27,691 nt of DNA, taken from NCBI GenBank assembly GCA_003427395.1, contig BFEA01000062.1:3231744-3259434 (forward strand), read 5' to 3'. The stretch's first letter is position 1. Each line of letters starts with the position of its first letter. Under the pieces are notes generated by a model. That model did no database searches and was not told the origin of the DNA. It saw only the letters and a program-made list of their open reading frames with translations. This document shows, piece after piece, positions 11,202 to 19,612 of this stretch. A program made the position numbers and the translations under genes. Source of the DNA: Chara braunii. Its lineage: Eukaryota; Streptophyta; Charophyceae; Charales; Characeae.

Positions 11202-13465
11202 TGTCGAGCGCATCTGCCCCCGCGCAAGCGAGGGCCCTCCCGGCCGCGTCACGAAGGAGAATCTTAGACTTTCAACCTTTTAGAGATAACTCGGGGACGA
11301 CACGGTAACCCGCGTCGACCCTTCGCCGCTCTAGCCGAGTGCGCCAGCTGTATATCCCGCGGTCCCCTACGACAGACAGGTTTTTGCGGGGCACAACTTA
11401 CCTTCCCTAAGGGGCTGTCACCACCCTTAGGGGCGTATCCCTACCGAGCTACCGACCCACATGTGAAAGCTTTTATAATGCAATTGCAGAGGTAGGCCGG
11501 TCGAAGTCGTTTGCTCGTTCGCTGTAGCATAGGTACACATGGTTAAACGCCAAAGTGGACCCGAACGTCGCCCGTCCCTGGGGCGCTGATCTCCCAGGAA
11601 TCGGACCGACGTCGGTCGACTAGGACGTGATATTCCAAACGTAAGGAAAACTTCTAGCNATCCTAGTCCCTTCTTTTATCCGACAAGAGTCGACTTGACT
11701 TCAAGCAATACTTATCAATAAAAGATCAAAGCACGACCGATACACTAGGCNGCGTTNAAATCGTCTGACTAGAGTATCTTCACACTACNTGTCAGACNGT
11801 TGNCTGCCACGACTTTTTCGACTTGATGAGACGCTTTGCCAAGTTCTTCCGTTCCATCCCATACTGACTATTAGCAAGGAATATGGACGCCCCGACTCTC
11901 AAGCAGAGTTAGAGTGCCATTGTTTAATGATGACTTCACTACTTCTCTAACTTTGGTGTGAATGCCATCTGCAAGTAATCCGGCTACCACTATACGAGCC
12001 AGCACTCGACTTGAACGACCNAACGTTGAATGCCTCATTGAGGTCAGGGATCCATTTTCAAGTTTTGTTGGTCGCTTTGCCCTCCCGGACAATAATTACT
12101 CTTTTCTGTTCCGCGAGTGATGAATTACCTGCCTNCGACATAAAGACATTCAAGGCATTGCTCCAGTCACGTCTTTTTGTCAACTAGTCTGANTGCCCTA
12201 GGCTTGCACTTCTTATGGCGCAAACCTGTCCACGAAGGCAGTGCCTAGTCGCACTCCGTCCATAGCTAGTGAACANACGAACTGGGNTTCTTATGACNNC
12301 AGTTACCCTTTCGTCCGTGGCTCCTAAGACGNCCACTAGAAGGGTAAATTATAGCGGTTCTTCTTAACGTGAGCCGCCAAGAACTTATTGCCTTCCGTNA
12401 ATAGCACACGTCCATNCCCTAGGAGGTGGTCTGGGATACCCCTNGTCCTCGTCCGAGCGAACCTCGGATCTCAGAAGTNGGGCTGGCTCCACCANGACAG
12501 CATGGTATCCCCCCGCATGAGTGGTCCACTCCAAGTNGATAGCAGGGCCGGCCCCTAAGGCAGGGAACCCCCGGCTCGGATGCCTCCTTGGAAAAGGAAA
12601 TGCACTTACCACAGCAGACGGTCAGTCCTTTGTCGCCTGACGTCAAGGGCAAACCTGGACGATGAAGGAGATCAAAGGGAAGAAAAAAAATTCAGATGGA
12701 CGGGCATAGACAAAGAGGGTAATTCGGGAAAGAATGAGTAACCTCAGGGAAAGCCTATGTCCGATTGATTTTCCCTTGTTTGCGTAATTAAATTCTTTTT
12801 CGTCGTCTACTGGTTGTCCTTTTTTTTCAACAGGCATGCAAGCGGGAAAAGAAGACAACCACCCCTCTGTTAATTCCCATTGACATGGTCAAGTCCCTCT
12901 TTTTCGGGCATCCTCCTACCTACCTGCACATCAGATCAAACAACAAATCCAAAAGAAAACAATGCAGCCCCAAACTCATATCAGACTTCCATTCACACGT
13001 GCAAACAAAACACAGCTTCCTCTACCTTTTCAGTGCACATTCAAAGAACAGGGTCAAGCAAGTGTGGGTTCACACAGGTGTGAAGGGAAATCTGAGTCAT
13101 TCAACTGACCTTGAGTGAAGCTGAACCAAAGATAGCAAACGGCCCACTCAAGAAAGCCGTATAAACTACATTTCAAATGAGAAGATCGCCGCAGTAAACT
13201 ATCAGAAAAGTGATTCACACCACTCCCTCAAGGATCGTCCGCTAACACACAATCCCCTCAGTGTCTCATCGCTGTCACCACTTGCGACCAGTACCACTAT
13301 GTCACCACTGTGTCGAGGCGTCGCCGCCGCAATATGTGGACAGCACAACGTTAACACCATCTCAAAGCACACCCCCTCTTGACGACACTTCTCAAAATTG
13401 TTGTTGGCGCCGTATAAACCGGACAGCACCTTCACACCACCACTAAAAGGAACACCGCTGCTGCC

Positions 13466-13676
13466 GCAAAATTTTGGCAGCGTTTCCGCGTCACCGTTGA
13501 AAAACCCAGTTGCCGTCGCAAAATTTCGGCAGCGCTTTCGCGTCGCCGCCGAAAAAGCATAACCGCCGCCGCAAAATTTTGGCAGCGCTTCCGCGTCACC
13601 ACCGAAAAAGCATAGCCGCCGCCGCAAAATTTCGGCGGCGCTTCCGCACTACCGTAGATAAACCCGCTGTNGCCGC
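13466..13676. repeat. 53-bp minisatellite, four copies, in the 3' LTR
   Basis: Units begin with GCAAAATTT at 13466, 13518, 13571 and 13624, giving periods of 52, 53 and 53. Each contains GGCAGCG and TCCGCGTC. Because 53 is not a multiple of three, the Ala/Arg/Phe-rich translations across it in different frames are artefacts. Confidence 0.85.
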
Positions 13677-14050
13677 CTCGCTGAACGAACANCACCTCTT
13701 CTGCGCTCCACCAGGTGCAGCGGCCGCTATGGCTGCCCTCACTCTCACGCNCNATGCAAACCTTCAACACTTCTCTCTCTCTCCACCCTGCTGAGATGGT
13801 GGCTATGGCTGTGTTCCACANCTATGGCCACCTCCAGCAGTCCTACCCCTTCTCTCTTGCAGANGTCCACCTTAGCTCCACCTCACTCTCCAGCAGCTCC
13901 CTCATACCAGCAGCCAGCATTCAACCAAGTAGAATGCCAGCAGCACCANCCACAAATGAATGTTGCCTGGCTGGCTGCTGGCTGTTTTATAGCTAGATGG
14001 AGGCTGNGGGCAGCTGCCTTGCCCCAGCCAAAACTCGNAACTGAGNCTGA

Positions 14051-14281
14051 CCCTTGATCTAGATCGCGATCAAGGGCCAGAAAGTCTGATGTTCCCCTAA
14101 GGAAACTAAGTTCAGACCTTTGGTAATGCATCTGGCCTTCACCCGCGGCTAGACGCAGCTTACCAAAGACTGTATAAAGCCTTTTTAAGCAGACTGTTGA
14201 ATCCAACAGTCTGCTGTCTTATCAAAGTCCAGATGCTTCTAGACCTGCATCTGGACTGAGGCCGCGGTTAAATCCGCGGCC
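14051..14281 (+). other. Chain of six consecutive stem-loops inside the LTR
   Basis: Successive pairings: CCCTTGATC 14051-14059 with 14068-14076; GTCTGA 14084-14089 with 14112-14117; CTTTGGTAA 14118-14126 with 14160-14168; a 12-bp stem 14188-14199 with 14204-14215; an 11-bp stem 14226-14236 with 14247-14257; GGCCGCGG 14260-14267 with 14274-14281, followed by a T-rich run. All these stems are exact. The same array is in the other LTR at 27352-27582. The density suggests a folded RNA or a cruciform-prone DNA segment, but stems alone do not give the strand. Confidence 0.6.
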
Positions 14282-14389
14282 GTTTTTCTTTTTCCAGCTT
14301 CTTCTTCTTCTCCTTTCTTTTTTTTTCCTTACCCCCTCGTTTCTTTTGTACAGGGGCTGCTTGCCGTTCAGAACGAACGGCCGCCCCTT

Positions 14390-14462
14390 CACTTCACGGA
14401 GTCGAACTAGAGTCAAGCCCAACAGGGCTTCCTTTCCACTATTTTTGCCCTGCGCCCGTACC
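14390..14462 (-). pseudogene. Fragment of eukaryotic large-subunit (25S/28S) rRNA inside the LTR
   Basis: Read on the minus strand, the segment contains CCCTGTTGGGCTTGACTCTA, then GTTCGACTCCGTGAAGTGA. The corresponding conserved LSU rRNA stretch, as I recall it, is CCCTGTTGAGCTTGACTCTA, then GTCCGACTTTGTGAAATGA. Similarity extends upstream (ACGGGC..GGCA.AAT..G.GG.AAG.AAG). About 70 nt are recognisable, with scattered transitions. It is sense with respect to the gypsy transcript and antisense to the ribozyme. No neighbouring rRNA could be identified, so it is a captured fragment rather than a gene. Confidence 0.6.
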
Positions 14463-14531
14463 GGGATGCCTACAGCGCCAAGTGCAGGCGGCGGTCTGCT
14501 GCCCGTTGCTCAACCAACGGGCGCAGGTAAG

Positions 14532-14537
<6 letters not shown>

Positions 14538-14586
<49 letters not shown>
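14538..14586. repeat. (CT)n microsatellite
   Basis: About 24 uninterrupted CT units lie between the rRNA fragment and the ribozyme. They are preceded by CAG|GTAAGT at 14524-14532, a perfect splice-donor consensus on +. Confidence 0.95.
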
Positions 14587-14588
<2 letters not shown>

Positions 14589-14601
14589 GTGTATCACGGC
14601 G

Positions 14602-14636
14602 CCTGAATATAGCCGCGTTTGTGCGGCTGATTCAGG
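14602..14636 (+). other. Stem-loop just upstream of the hammerhead
   Basis: CCTGAAT (14602-14608) pairs with ATTCAGG (14630-14636), and AGCCGC (14611-14616) pairs with GCGGCT (14623-14628) around GTTTGT. It ends 10 nt before the ribozyme's stem III. Confidence 0.65.
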
Positions 14637-14646
14637 TGGACTGACT

Positions 14647-14699
14647 AACTGTCGAGGCTCAGCCTCCTGATGAGTCGGTGGAAGGCCGACGAAACAGTT
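14647..14699 (+). ncRNA. Hammerhead ribozyme, type III topology
   Basis: All core elements are present in order. Stem III 5' strand AACTGT (14647-14652) ends in the cleavage triplet GTC, with predicted cleavage after C14653. Stem I is GAGGC-TCA-GCCTC (14654-14666). The core CTGATGA is at 14667-14673. Stem II is GTCGG (14674-14678) with CCGAC (14686-14690) around a 7-nt loop. GAAA follows at 14691-14694, and the stem III 3' strand ACAGTT at 14694-14699 pairs with AACTGT. All stems are perfect, and the invariant hammerhead core nucleotides match the consensus. The 3-nt stem I loop is small for natural loop-loop tertiary contacts, so activity may be lower than in viroid-like ribozymes. Hammerheads are known in plant retrozymes and Penelope-like elements; this one lies in a gypsy LTR, antisense to it. 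Confidence 0.8.
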
Positions 14700-14710
14700 T
14701 GGCAAGGTTA

Positions 14711-14737
14711 CACCCGTTCGTACGAAACGAACGGGTG
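14711..14737 (+). other. Stem-loop downstream of the hammerhead
   Basis: CACCCGTTCGT (14711-14721) pairs exactly with ACGAACGGGTG (14727-14737) around a 5-nt loop. It lies 11 nt after the ribozyme. Confidence 0.7.
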
Positions 14738-14756
14738 CTTAGTGCACCGAGAAGAA

Positions 14757-14850
14757 CAAAAAAAAAACAAAAAAACAAAAAAACAAAATAAAATCGTAAT
14801 AAAATCTAAGGAAAAAATCTAAAACACAATTTCTAAAAAAAGAAAGAAAA
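14757..14850. repeat. A-rich low-complexity block
   Basis: Repeated A runs separated by C (AAAAAAAC-like units), then AT-rich sequence, shortly before the assembly gap. It could be the A-rich end of an embedded insertion, but no boundary is visible. Confidence 0.7.
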
Positions 14851-14952
14851 CTTACCTTTGAGGGGAATAGTCGTCCATTTTCACGGGGGACTGTTTAGTG
14901 TTTCGGGGCTGAAAAACCCTTGACACTTCTTAGTGCGCCACATGGCGTTTTA

Positions 14953-15286
14953 NNNNNNNNNNNNNNNNNNNNNNNNNNNNNNNNNNNNNNNNNNNNNNNN
15001 NNNNNNNNNNNNNNNNNNNNNNNNNNNNNNNNNNNNNNNNNNNNNNNNNNNNNNNNNNNNNNNNNNNNNNNNNNNNNNNNNNNNNNNNNNNNNNNNNNNN
15101 NNNNNNNNNNNNNNNNNNNNNNNNNNNNNNNNNNNNNNNNNNNNNNNNNNNNNNNNNNNNNNNNNNNNNNNNNNNNNNNNNNNNNNNNNNNNNNNNNNNN
15201 NNNNNNNNNNNNNNNNNNNNNNNNNNNNNNNNNNNNNNNNNNNNNNNNNNNNNNNNNNNNNNNNNNNNNNNNNNNNNNNNNNNNNN
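14953..15286. other. Assembly gap of 334 Ns
   Basis: Unbroken run of N inside the LTR, flanked on the right by a T-rich tract. Open frames running through it are meaningless. Confidence 0.99.
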
Positions 15287-16056
15287 TTTTTTTTTTTTCT
15301 CTTTTTTTTTCTGATTTCCGTTGGCTTATGCCAACAGCCTAGTCACGTTCGTGGGTTCAACCACGAACTGTTGAGATACAGACCCGATTGGACCATTTCT
15401 CGATTTATATGTGTCATCCTTGCGCAGGGGCCATGCTCCTTTTTTCTGCGCAGCTGATTCCAGCCGCCCGATCTCTTCGATCGCGCTGCCGAAATCGGCC
15501 TCGCCAATTCACATGGCTGCTCCAAAAACGAGCCAGCCCAAGGTTGCATATGGACTTGATCCCTACATCCGCAGGGTAACAATCTGCTATGTTTACCTTC
15601 CGGGCTGGCTCCTACTACGGTTATAGTAAGGGCAGCCCTCCTACTTGAAGCGCAGCGGAGCCTGACCGATCGTCCTTTAGTAGCACGGCTGGCTCCCCCA
15701 GCATGGGGCCTTGTCGGCTTCGCCTATTCGAGGCGTCGCAGGCCCTGCTTACCGCCCGTGCCTTGCCGTTTAGCCGCGCTACCCTGACTTGGTTATCACG
15801 TAACCGGGTAGGGCTCGGCACCGGCCAGTTGGCCTTCTTGTTCAAACCCCCTATCCTTCCTGCCCCGCGGCTCTACACCCGGTGCACCCCTGTTTTTTAG
15901 CCTGCTTAGGCCCTGAATCGCGCGGCTTAGCATTTGCGTGACATTATTTTAGTTAGACTAGGTCTTAACTTTAGTTTTTCCATGGCCGCACACTACTGCG
16001 GCTTCGTTGAGAACTATTGACGATAATGCGTACCGCCGACCCCCGCGGTCTCGAAC
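15287..16056. other. LTR segment right of the gap, no assigned gene
   Basis: GC-rich sequence with small perfect hairpins (GTTGGC 15320-15325 with GCCAAC 15330-15335; GTTCGTGG 15347-15354 with CCACGAAC 15361-15368). A 21-codon ATG frame at 15513-15575 (MAAPKTSQPKVAYGLDPYIR) runs into GGTAAC, a plausible donor site. It might be a captured first exon, but I do not recognise the product. Confidence 0.4.
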
Positions 16057-16158
16057 GGACGTCGAAGACGTCACACGTCAACGACGTCTTACGTCAACGA
16101 CGTCGGGCTTTAGGTCTTTCAGTTATAAGGTTGGTCTGAATAAACTTTGGCGACGTCA
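16057..16158 (-). promoter_or_regulatory. Cluster of ACGT-core (TGACGT-like) motifs in U3 of the LTR
   Basis: GACGTC or ACGTCA cores recur at about 16058, 16067, 16075, 16083, 16091, 16099 and 16152. Within them, ACGTCAACGACGTC appears twice in tandem, 16 bp apart (16075-16088 and 16091-16104). They lie about 90-190 bp inside the LTR start on the element strand, where U3 enhancers are expected. TGACG cores are bZIP sites in plants; binding here is an inference. Confidence 0.35.
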
Positions 16159-16249
16159 CACTCATCATGTTCCTCAACGACAAAAGTCGGATAGTGTCTG
16201 ACCTCGAAAAACTCGGGCAGAAACCCTCACAGGCGTTTCTGTCCCGACA

Positions 16250-16267
16250 GCCTTCCCCTCCCCCATT
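16250..16267 (-). other. Polypurine tract (plus-strand primer site)
   Basis: On the element strand AATGGGGGAGGGGAAGGC directly precedes TGTCGGG, the proposed LTR start. This placement against an LTR beginning with TG is what reverse transcription requires. Confidence 0.7.
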
Positions 16268-18128
16268 AAGTGACGTCCCCGTCGCTTACCATATGCAGTA
16301 TAAGGGAAATTCTTATGAGACCTCAACAAATATATCATATAATCACAGTATATCTGGAATTAAACCAAATCTTACATACTTATACGTGATGAACGACGTT
16401 CCCGCCGTTCATTTTTCTTTCCTTGCCTAATCTTTCAGACAATCTTTATGAAATACTCCGTGTAGACTTCATTACGATCAATGCAAAGGGCTTATTTTCA
16501 AGCCTTTAATAAGCAACGACTTACTCTCAAGCCTTTAATGTTTTCGAACCTTCATTCGAAAGCACTTCCATTCAGACACGAGTTGGAATGGGGTCAGAAA
16601 TAACCTCTGACAGGTCTTTCCCCGGAATCTGGAATCCACCGTCGGCGTTACCCAGCCTGAGGAGTTACAAAAACCTTTTAGAAGAATGATCCCAGCATCA
16701 TCCCACTGGCGGCCACTCATCTTTCCTTTTGTCTCTCATAGATGGGTCAGGCTTATCCTCCTGATGGGACTCTCTTCAGGCTATAACCCCCTGTCTAGGT
16801 CTCGTCAGGCTTAACCCCCTGCGGGTCCTTCGTCATGCAGCACATACTGCCATGAATTTAACCTGGGCCTCTCATGTTCATGGGGGTGCATTCCTAACAT
16901 CTCAGCATGCCTCTCGCTGTCAGGAGTTTAACCCGGGCTCCCCACGAAACACAAGGGTACTCACACTATACTACAACATGTGTCGGCACCATCCCAGGGA
17001 GAAATCATGCCTCCAGAAGTCCTTATCCAGTCCAGCTAATCCCCACTCCAACTTAATCATCATGCATGATTTATCTCCTACATGTCTTGTGAATGCGTCG
17101 AGGAGTGGTGTAATCCAAAGAGGATAACATCTCGACGTCAAACCCCACTTTAGACTCGAGCCTCACCACTTTCCGTCCGATTCCAGTGTCATACATCCGT
17201 TAGCACCATACCTGCAAGGTTGAACTACCCCTCCCTTATGACCCAAGCTGATCAGACCCGACCATAAAGTCGAGGCGACCCCATTCACCACAAATGAAAA
17301 GGTGATCAATCTTTCCCTCATGGCGAGCGGTAATCGCCACCCTCACAAGCAAGGTTCCAACAAACATATTACCACCTTTCTCCCTTTCGACGATAGTGTA
17401 GTCACTCTCCTCGAAAGGAAAGACGACAACATCCTGCTATGGACCAGGAACAAAGTTCTGGCCCAGGCCTCAATACCATCTACGGGGCTCACAATATTAA
17501 GATTCCTCACTGCATGACAATCGAAACAACACCAAGTCGTAACGCATGACAAGCAATCAAATCACATGTCCGCCGAATAATATGTTTTAATCCAACCAGG
17601 CATATAATTCAAGTACACATGATCCTCCTTAGACTTGCACTCACAAAATCTCTCATTCACAACCACATACATGAAGTTTCATAAGAATTCCAGGTTCTAC
17701 AAATTGAATTCTTTATATATCTAATGAATACTTTAATAACATAAGTACCCATCAACCATTTCACAACACTCTTCCTGCAATGAATATCCAATCATGATAA
17801 AAATCTCACAAAGTCCTTTGGTATCGCTCTTTTACTTAACAAGCAATATCCAATACCTTTTACACATAGAAACAGTTATGGGAAAAATATCATAGTCACC
17901 TTACAATTGCCTGTGGCAGTAAGGCACAAATCCATTACTACAAAACAACAGGAGTCACAATCTCATTGATAACCTCTCAATCTCAATACTTTTATTAATG
18001 GTTTACAATTTTCTTGGTTAGCCTAAGACAAATGTCAGAACCAACTGAACCACAATACAAAGGCAAGAAAGTTACTAAATTCGATGCCACCAATTACCTC
18101 CTCTATCCTTCCTTTCTAAAAGTTTTCA
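16268..18128 (-). other. Long noncoding region between integrase and polypurine tract
   Basis: About 1.9 kb with no supported coding frame. At 16746-16830 a 30-bp-spaced imperfect motif (TCAGGCTTA or TCAGGCTATA followed by CCCCCTG) recurs three times, and a weaker form occurs near 16920. The part from 17560 to 18100 is AT-rich. It is presumably 3' untranslated sequence of the element, or decayed extra coding sequence. Confidence 0.5.
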
Positions 18129-19487
18129 CTAAACTCTTGGGATAAATTTCCTTAGATGTGCACCCGATACCCAATTCCTACTTCGAGATTCATCCAACTC
18201 CTCTATTTCGTATGCCCCATGCTCTGTTTTCCTAGTGATCCGATATGGTCCTAACCACCGACTGTCTAGCTTTCTGGACCACTGCTTTTCTAGCGACATA
18301 TTATACAAACAAGACGATGTCTCCCACTTCCAACGACTCTTTTCGTACACGTGGCCTTTTGTCCCATCTTTCCTTGTCAACCTGCCTGCTTTCAGAAGTA
18401 GAGACAGCCGCGTCTTCAATCCACTCTTCAGTTACCATGATCTGTCTTGCCCTCAATTCCAGCAACTCTTCTGTTGAGAGTTCTGTTTCCACGTCTTGTT
18501 TCTGCCAAGTGGTCAGGAAACTCTCAATCGGAAAAGTCGCATGTCGTCCAAACCACAATGTAACGGGAGCATACCCAGTTGTTCGCTTGATGGTAACATT
18601 GTCAACGAAAAGGCTGCCCTCAAATAAATCGGCCATCTTGATGGCTCCCCCTTGCACCATTTAGCCAACAAGTTAGACAAGGTGGCATGTCCTCGTTCCA
18701 CGGGTGCATTGGCCTGGGGATGCGCTCTCGTCGTATAACTGAAACTCACCCCAAGTCTCTTTAAAAGTGTTTGCACCTCCTTTGCTCGAAACTCGCCTCC
18801 TCGGTCCATAACAATCTCTTGAATAAATGGATAACGAAGGTAGTATTCCTCAATGCACTCTGCCAAGACTGACCCAGTACGTTCGCGAATGGCACGACCA
18901 TCAACGAACCCAGTCTATTGTCCCTAGCATCGAAGATATACCTGTACCCATTTATCCCAGGCGGCATTACCAGGAGATCCAAATGCACCACCACGCCTGG
19001 CTCTTCCACATATCGTGGATTTAGGGGTTCGAGGTAGCGGATGTTAGACCTCTGTTCGCAAGGAAAATAAGATTTACAGAAGTCAATCACCATCTTGCTC
19101 ATCCCTTCCCAGAAATAACGACGTTGGATCTTGTTCAGAGTTACCCGCGCAGATCTGTCCGCCGGCTACCCCATCATGCAGAGCAGCAATCACATCCAAC
19201 TGTCGGGAGATCCCGCATACCACCCTCTTTGGGACACCATCAGCAGCCTTCTTAAAGAGATGACCGTCACGAACAACGAATCCTTTGCTTTTCTCTCGCA
19301 CAACCGGATCAGCCTCACTTTCATCCAATTCCCCATTCAACCACATGCCTATCTTCTTATACTCCCCTTCATACTCATTTTCCTTAAACGCTTCTTTGAC
19401 CTCACTGCTTCCTTCCTCGGCGTTCATTAACCTCAGGCGATCCTCATGAACCAACAAGTTCATGATATGTGACACCCTTCCAATGAT
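18129..19487 (-). pseudogene. Gypsy integrase, split by several frameshifts
   Basis: The protein can be followed through five frames: 19475-19083, 19102-18761, 18866-18513, 18660-18301 and 18419-18129. The zinc-binding N-terminus is seen as ALHDGVAGG and FCKSYFPCEQRSNI, where a canonical CFPC appears as YFPC. The DDE core keeps its acidic residues across frames: HLDLLVMPP (first Asp), VMDRGGEF (second Asp) and HPQANAPVERGH (Glu). The C-terminal part shows GRHATFPIESFL, RWLGPYRI and HLRKFIPRV. The enzyme would join element cDNA to host DNA. At least four indels, plus one near 19490 that separates it from the RNase H frame, make this copy inactive unless they are assembly errors. There is no chromodomain. 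Confidence 0.8.
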
Positions 19488-19612
19488 CTGGAGAACGTCA
19501 TAGCCTGCGCACGACCTTGTTCAATTGTTAGCGGATCGAGCACAAGGTCGATGTCATCGGTCAAAGCCAGTCTCATCATTTCCTCTGCGGTCTGCTCGCC
19601 CCATGGATCCTC

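Larger units (their letters stand above)
11202..16249 (-). repeat. 3' LTR of the gypsy element
   Basis: The first 3.19 kb (11202-14391) are repeated almost identically at 24502-27691. The left edge is fixed by the start of similarity with a TG dinucleotide (TGTCGAGCGCATC). The right edge is placed at 16249, where CCCGACA is immediately followed by a pyrimidine-rich tract, that is, a polypurine tract then TGTCGGG on the element strand. Length is 5,048 bp with a 334-N gap. Inside are a 53-bp minisatellite, a hairpin chain, an rRNA fragment, a (CT)n tract and a hammerhead ribozyme. The right edge cannot be confirmed by the second copy because the window ends first. Confidence 0.8.

Noticed and set aside
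11828-11850. TTGATGAGACG as a second hammerhead core
   Set aside because: The core starts with T instead of C, and no GAAA with pairing stems follows.
13466-13676. CRISPR-like array
   Set aside because: Units are contiguous 53-bp tandem copies without unique spacers; this is a minisatellite.
13202-13770. Ala/Arg/Phe-rich frames on both strands in the LTR (also 26503-27071)
   Set aside because: They translate the 53-bp minisatellite, whose period is not a multiple of three, and each unit changes frame.
14260-14290. GC-rich hairpin plus T run as an intrinsic terminator
   Set aside because: The context is eukaryotic retroelement DNA and bacterial-type termination does not apply. It is kept as part of the hairpin chain.
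15347-15368. GTTCGTGG-GTTCAA-CCACGAAC as a tRNA T-arm or SINE box B
   Set aside because: The loop resembles box B, but no box A, acceptor stem or anticodon arm could be placed at the right distance.
14920-15457. Two long open frames across the gap
   Set aside because: Most of their length is undefined N sequence.
17127-17140. Alternative LTR right edge at CTCGACGTCA
   Set aside because: It is not followed by a convincing polypurine tract on the element strand, whereas 16249/16250 is.
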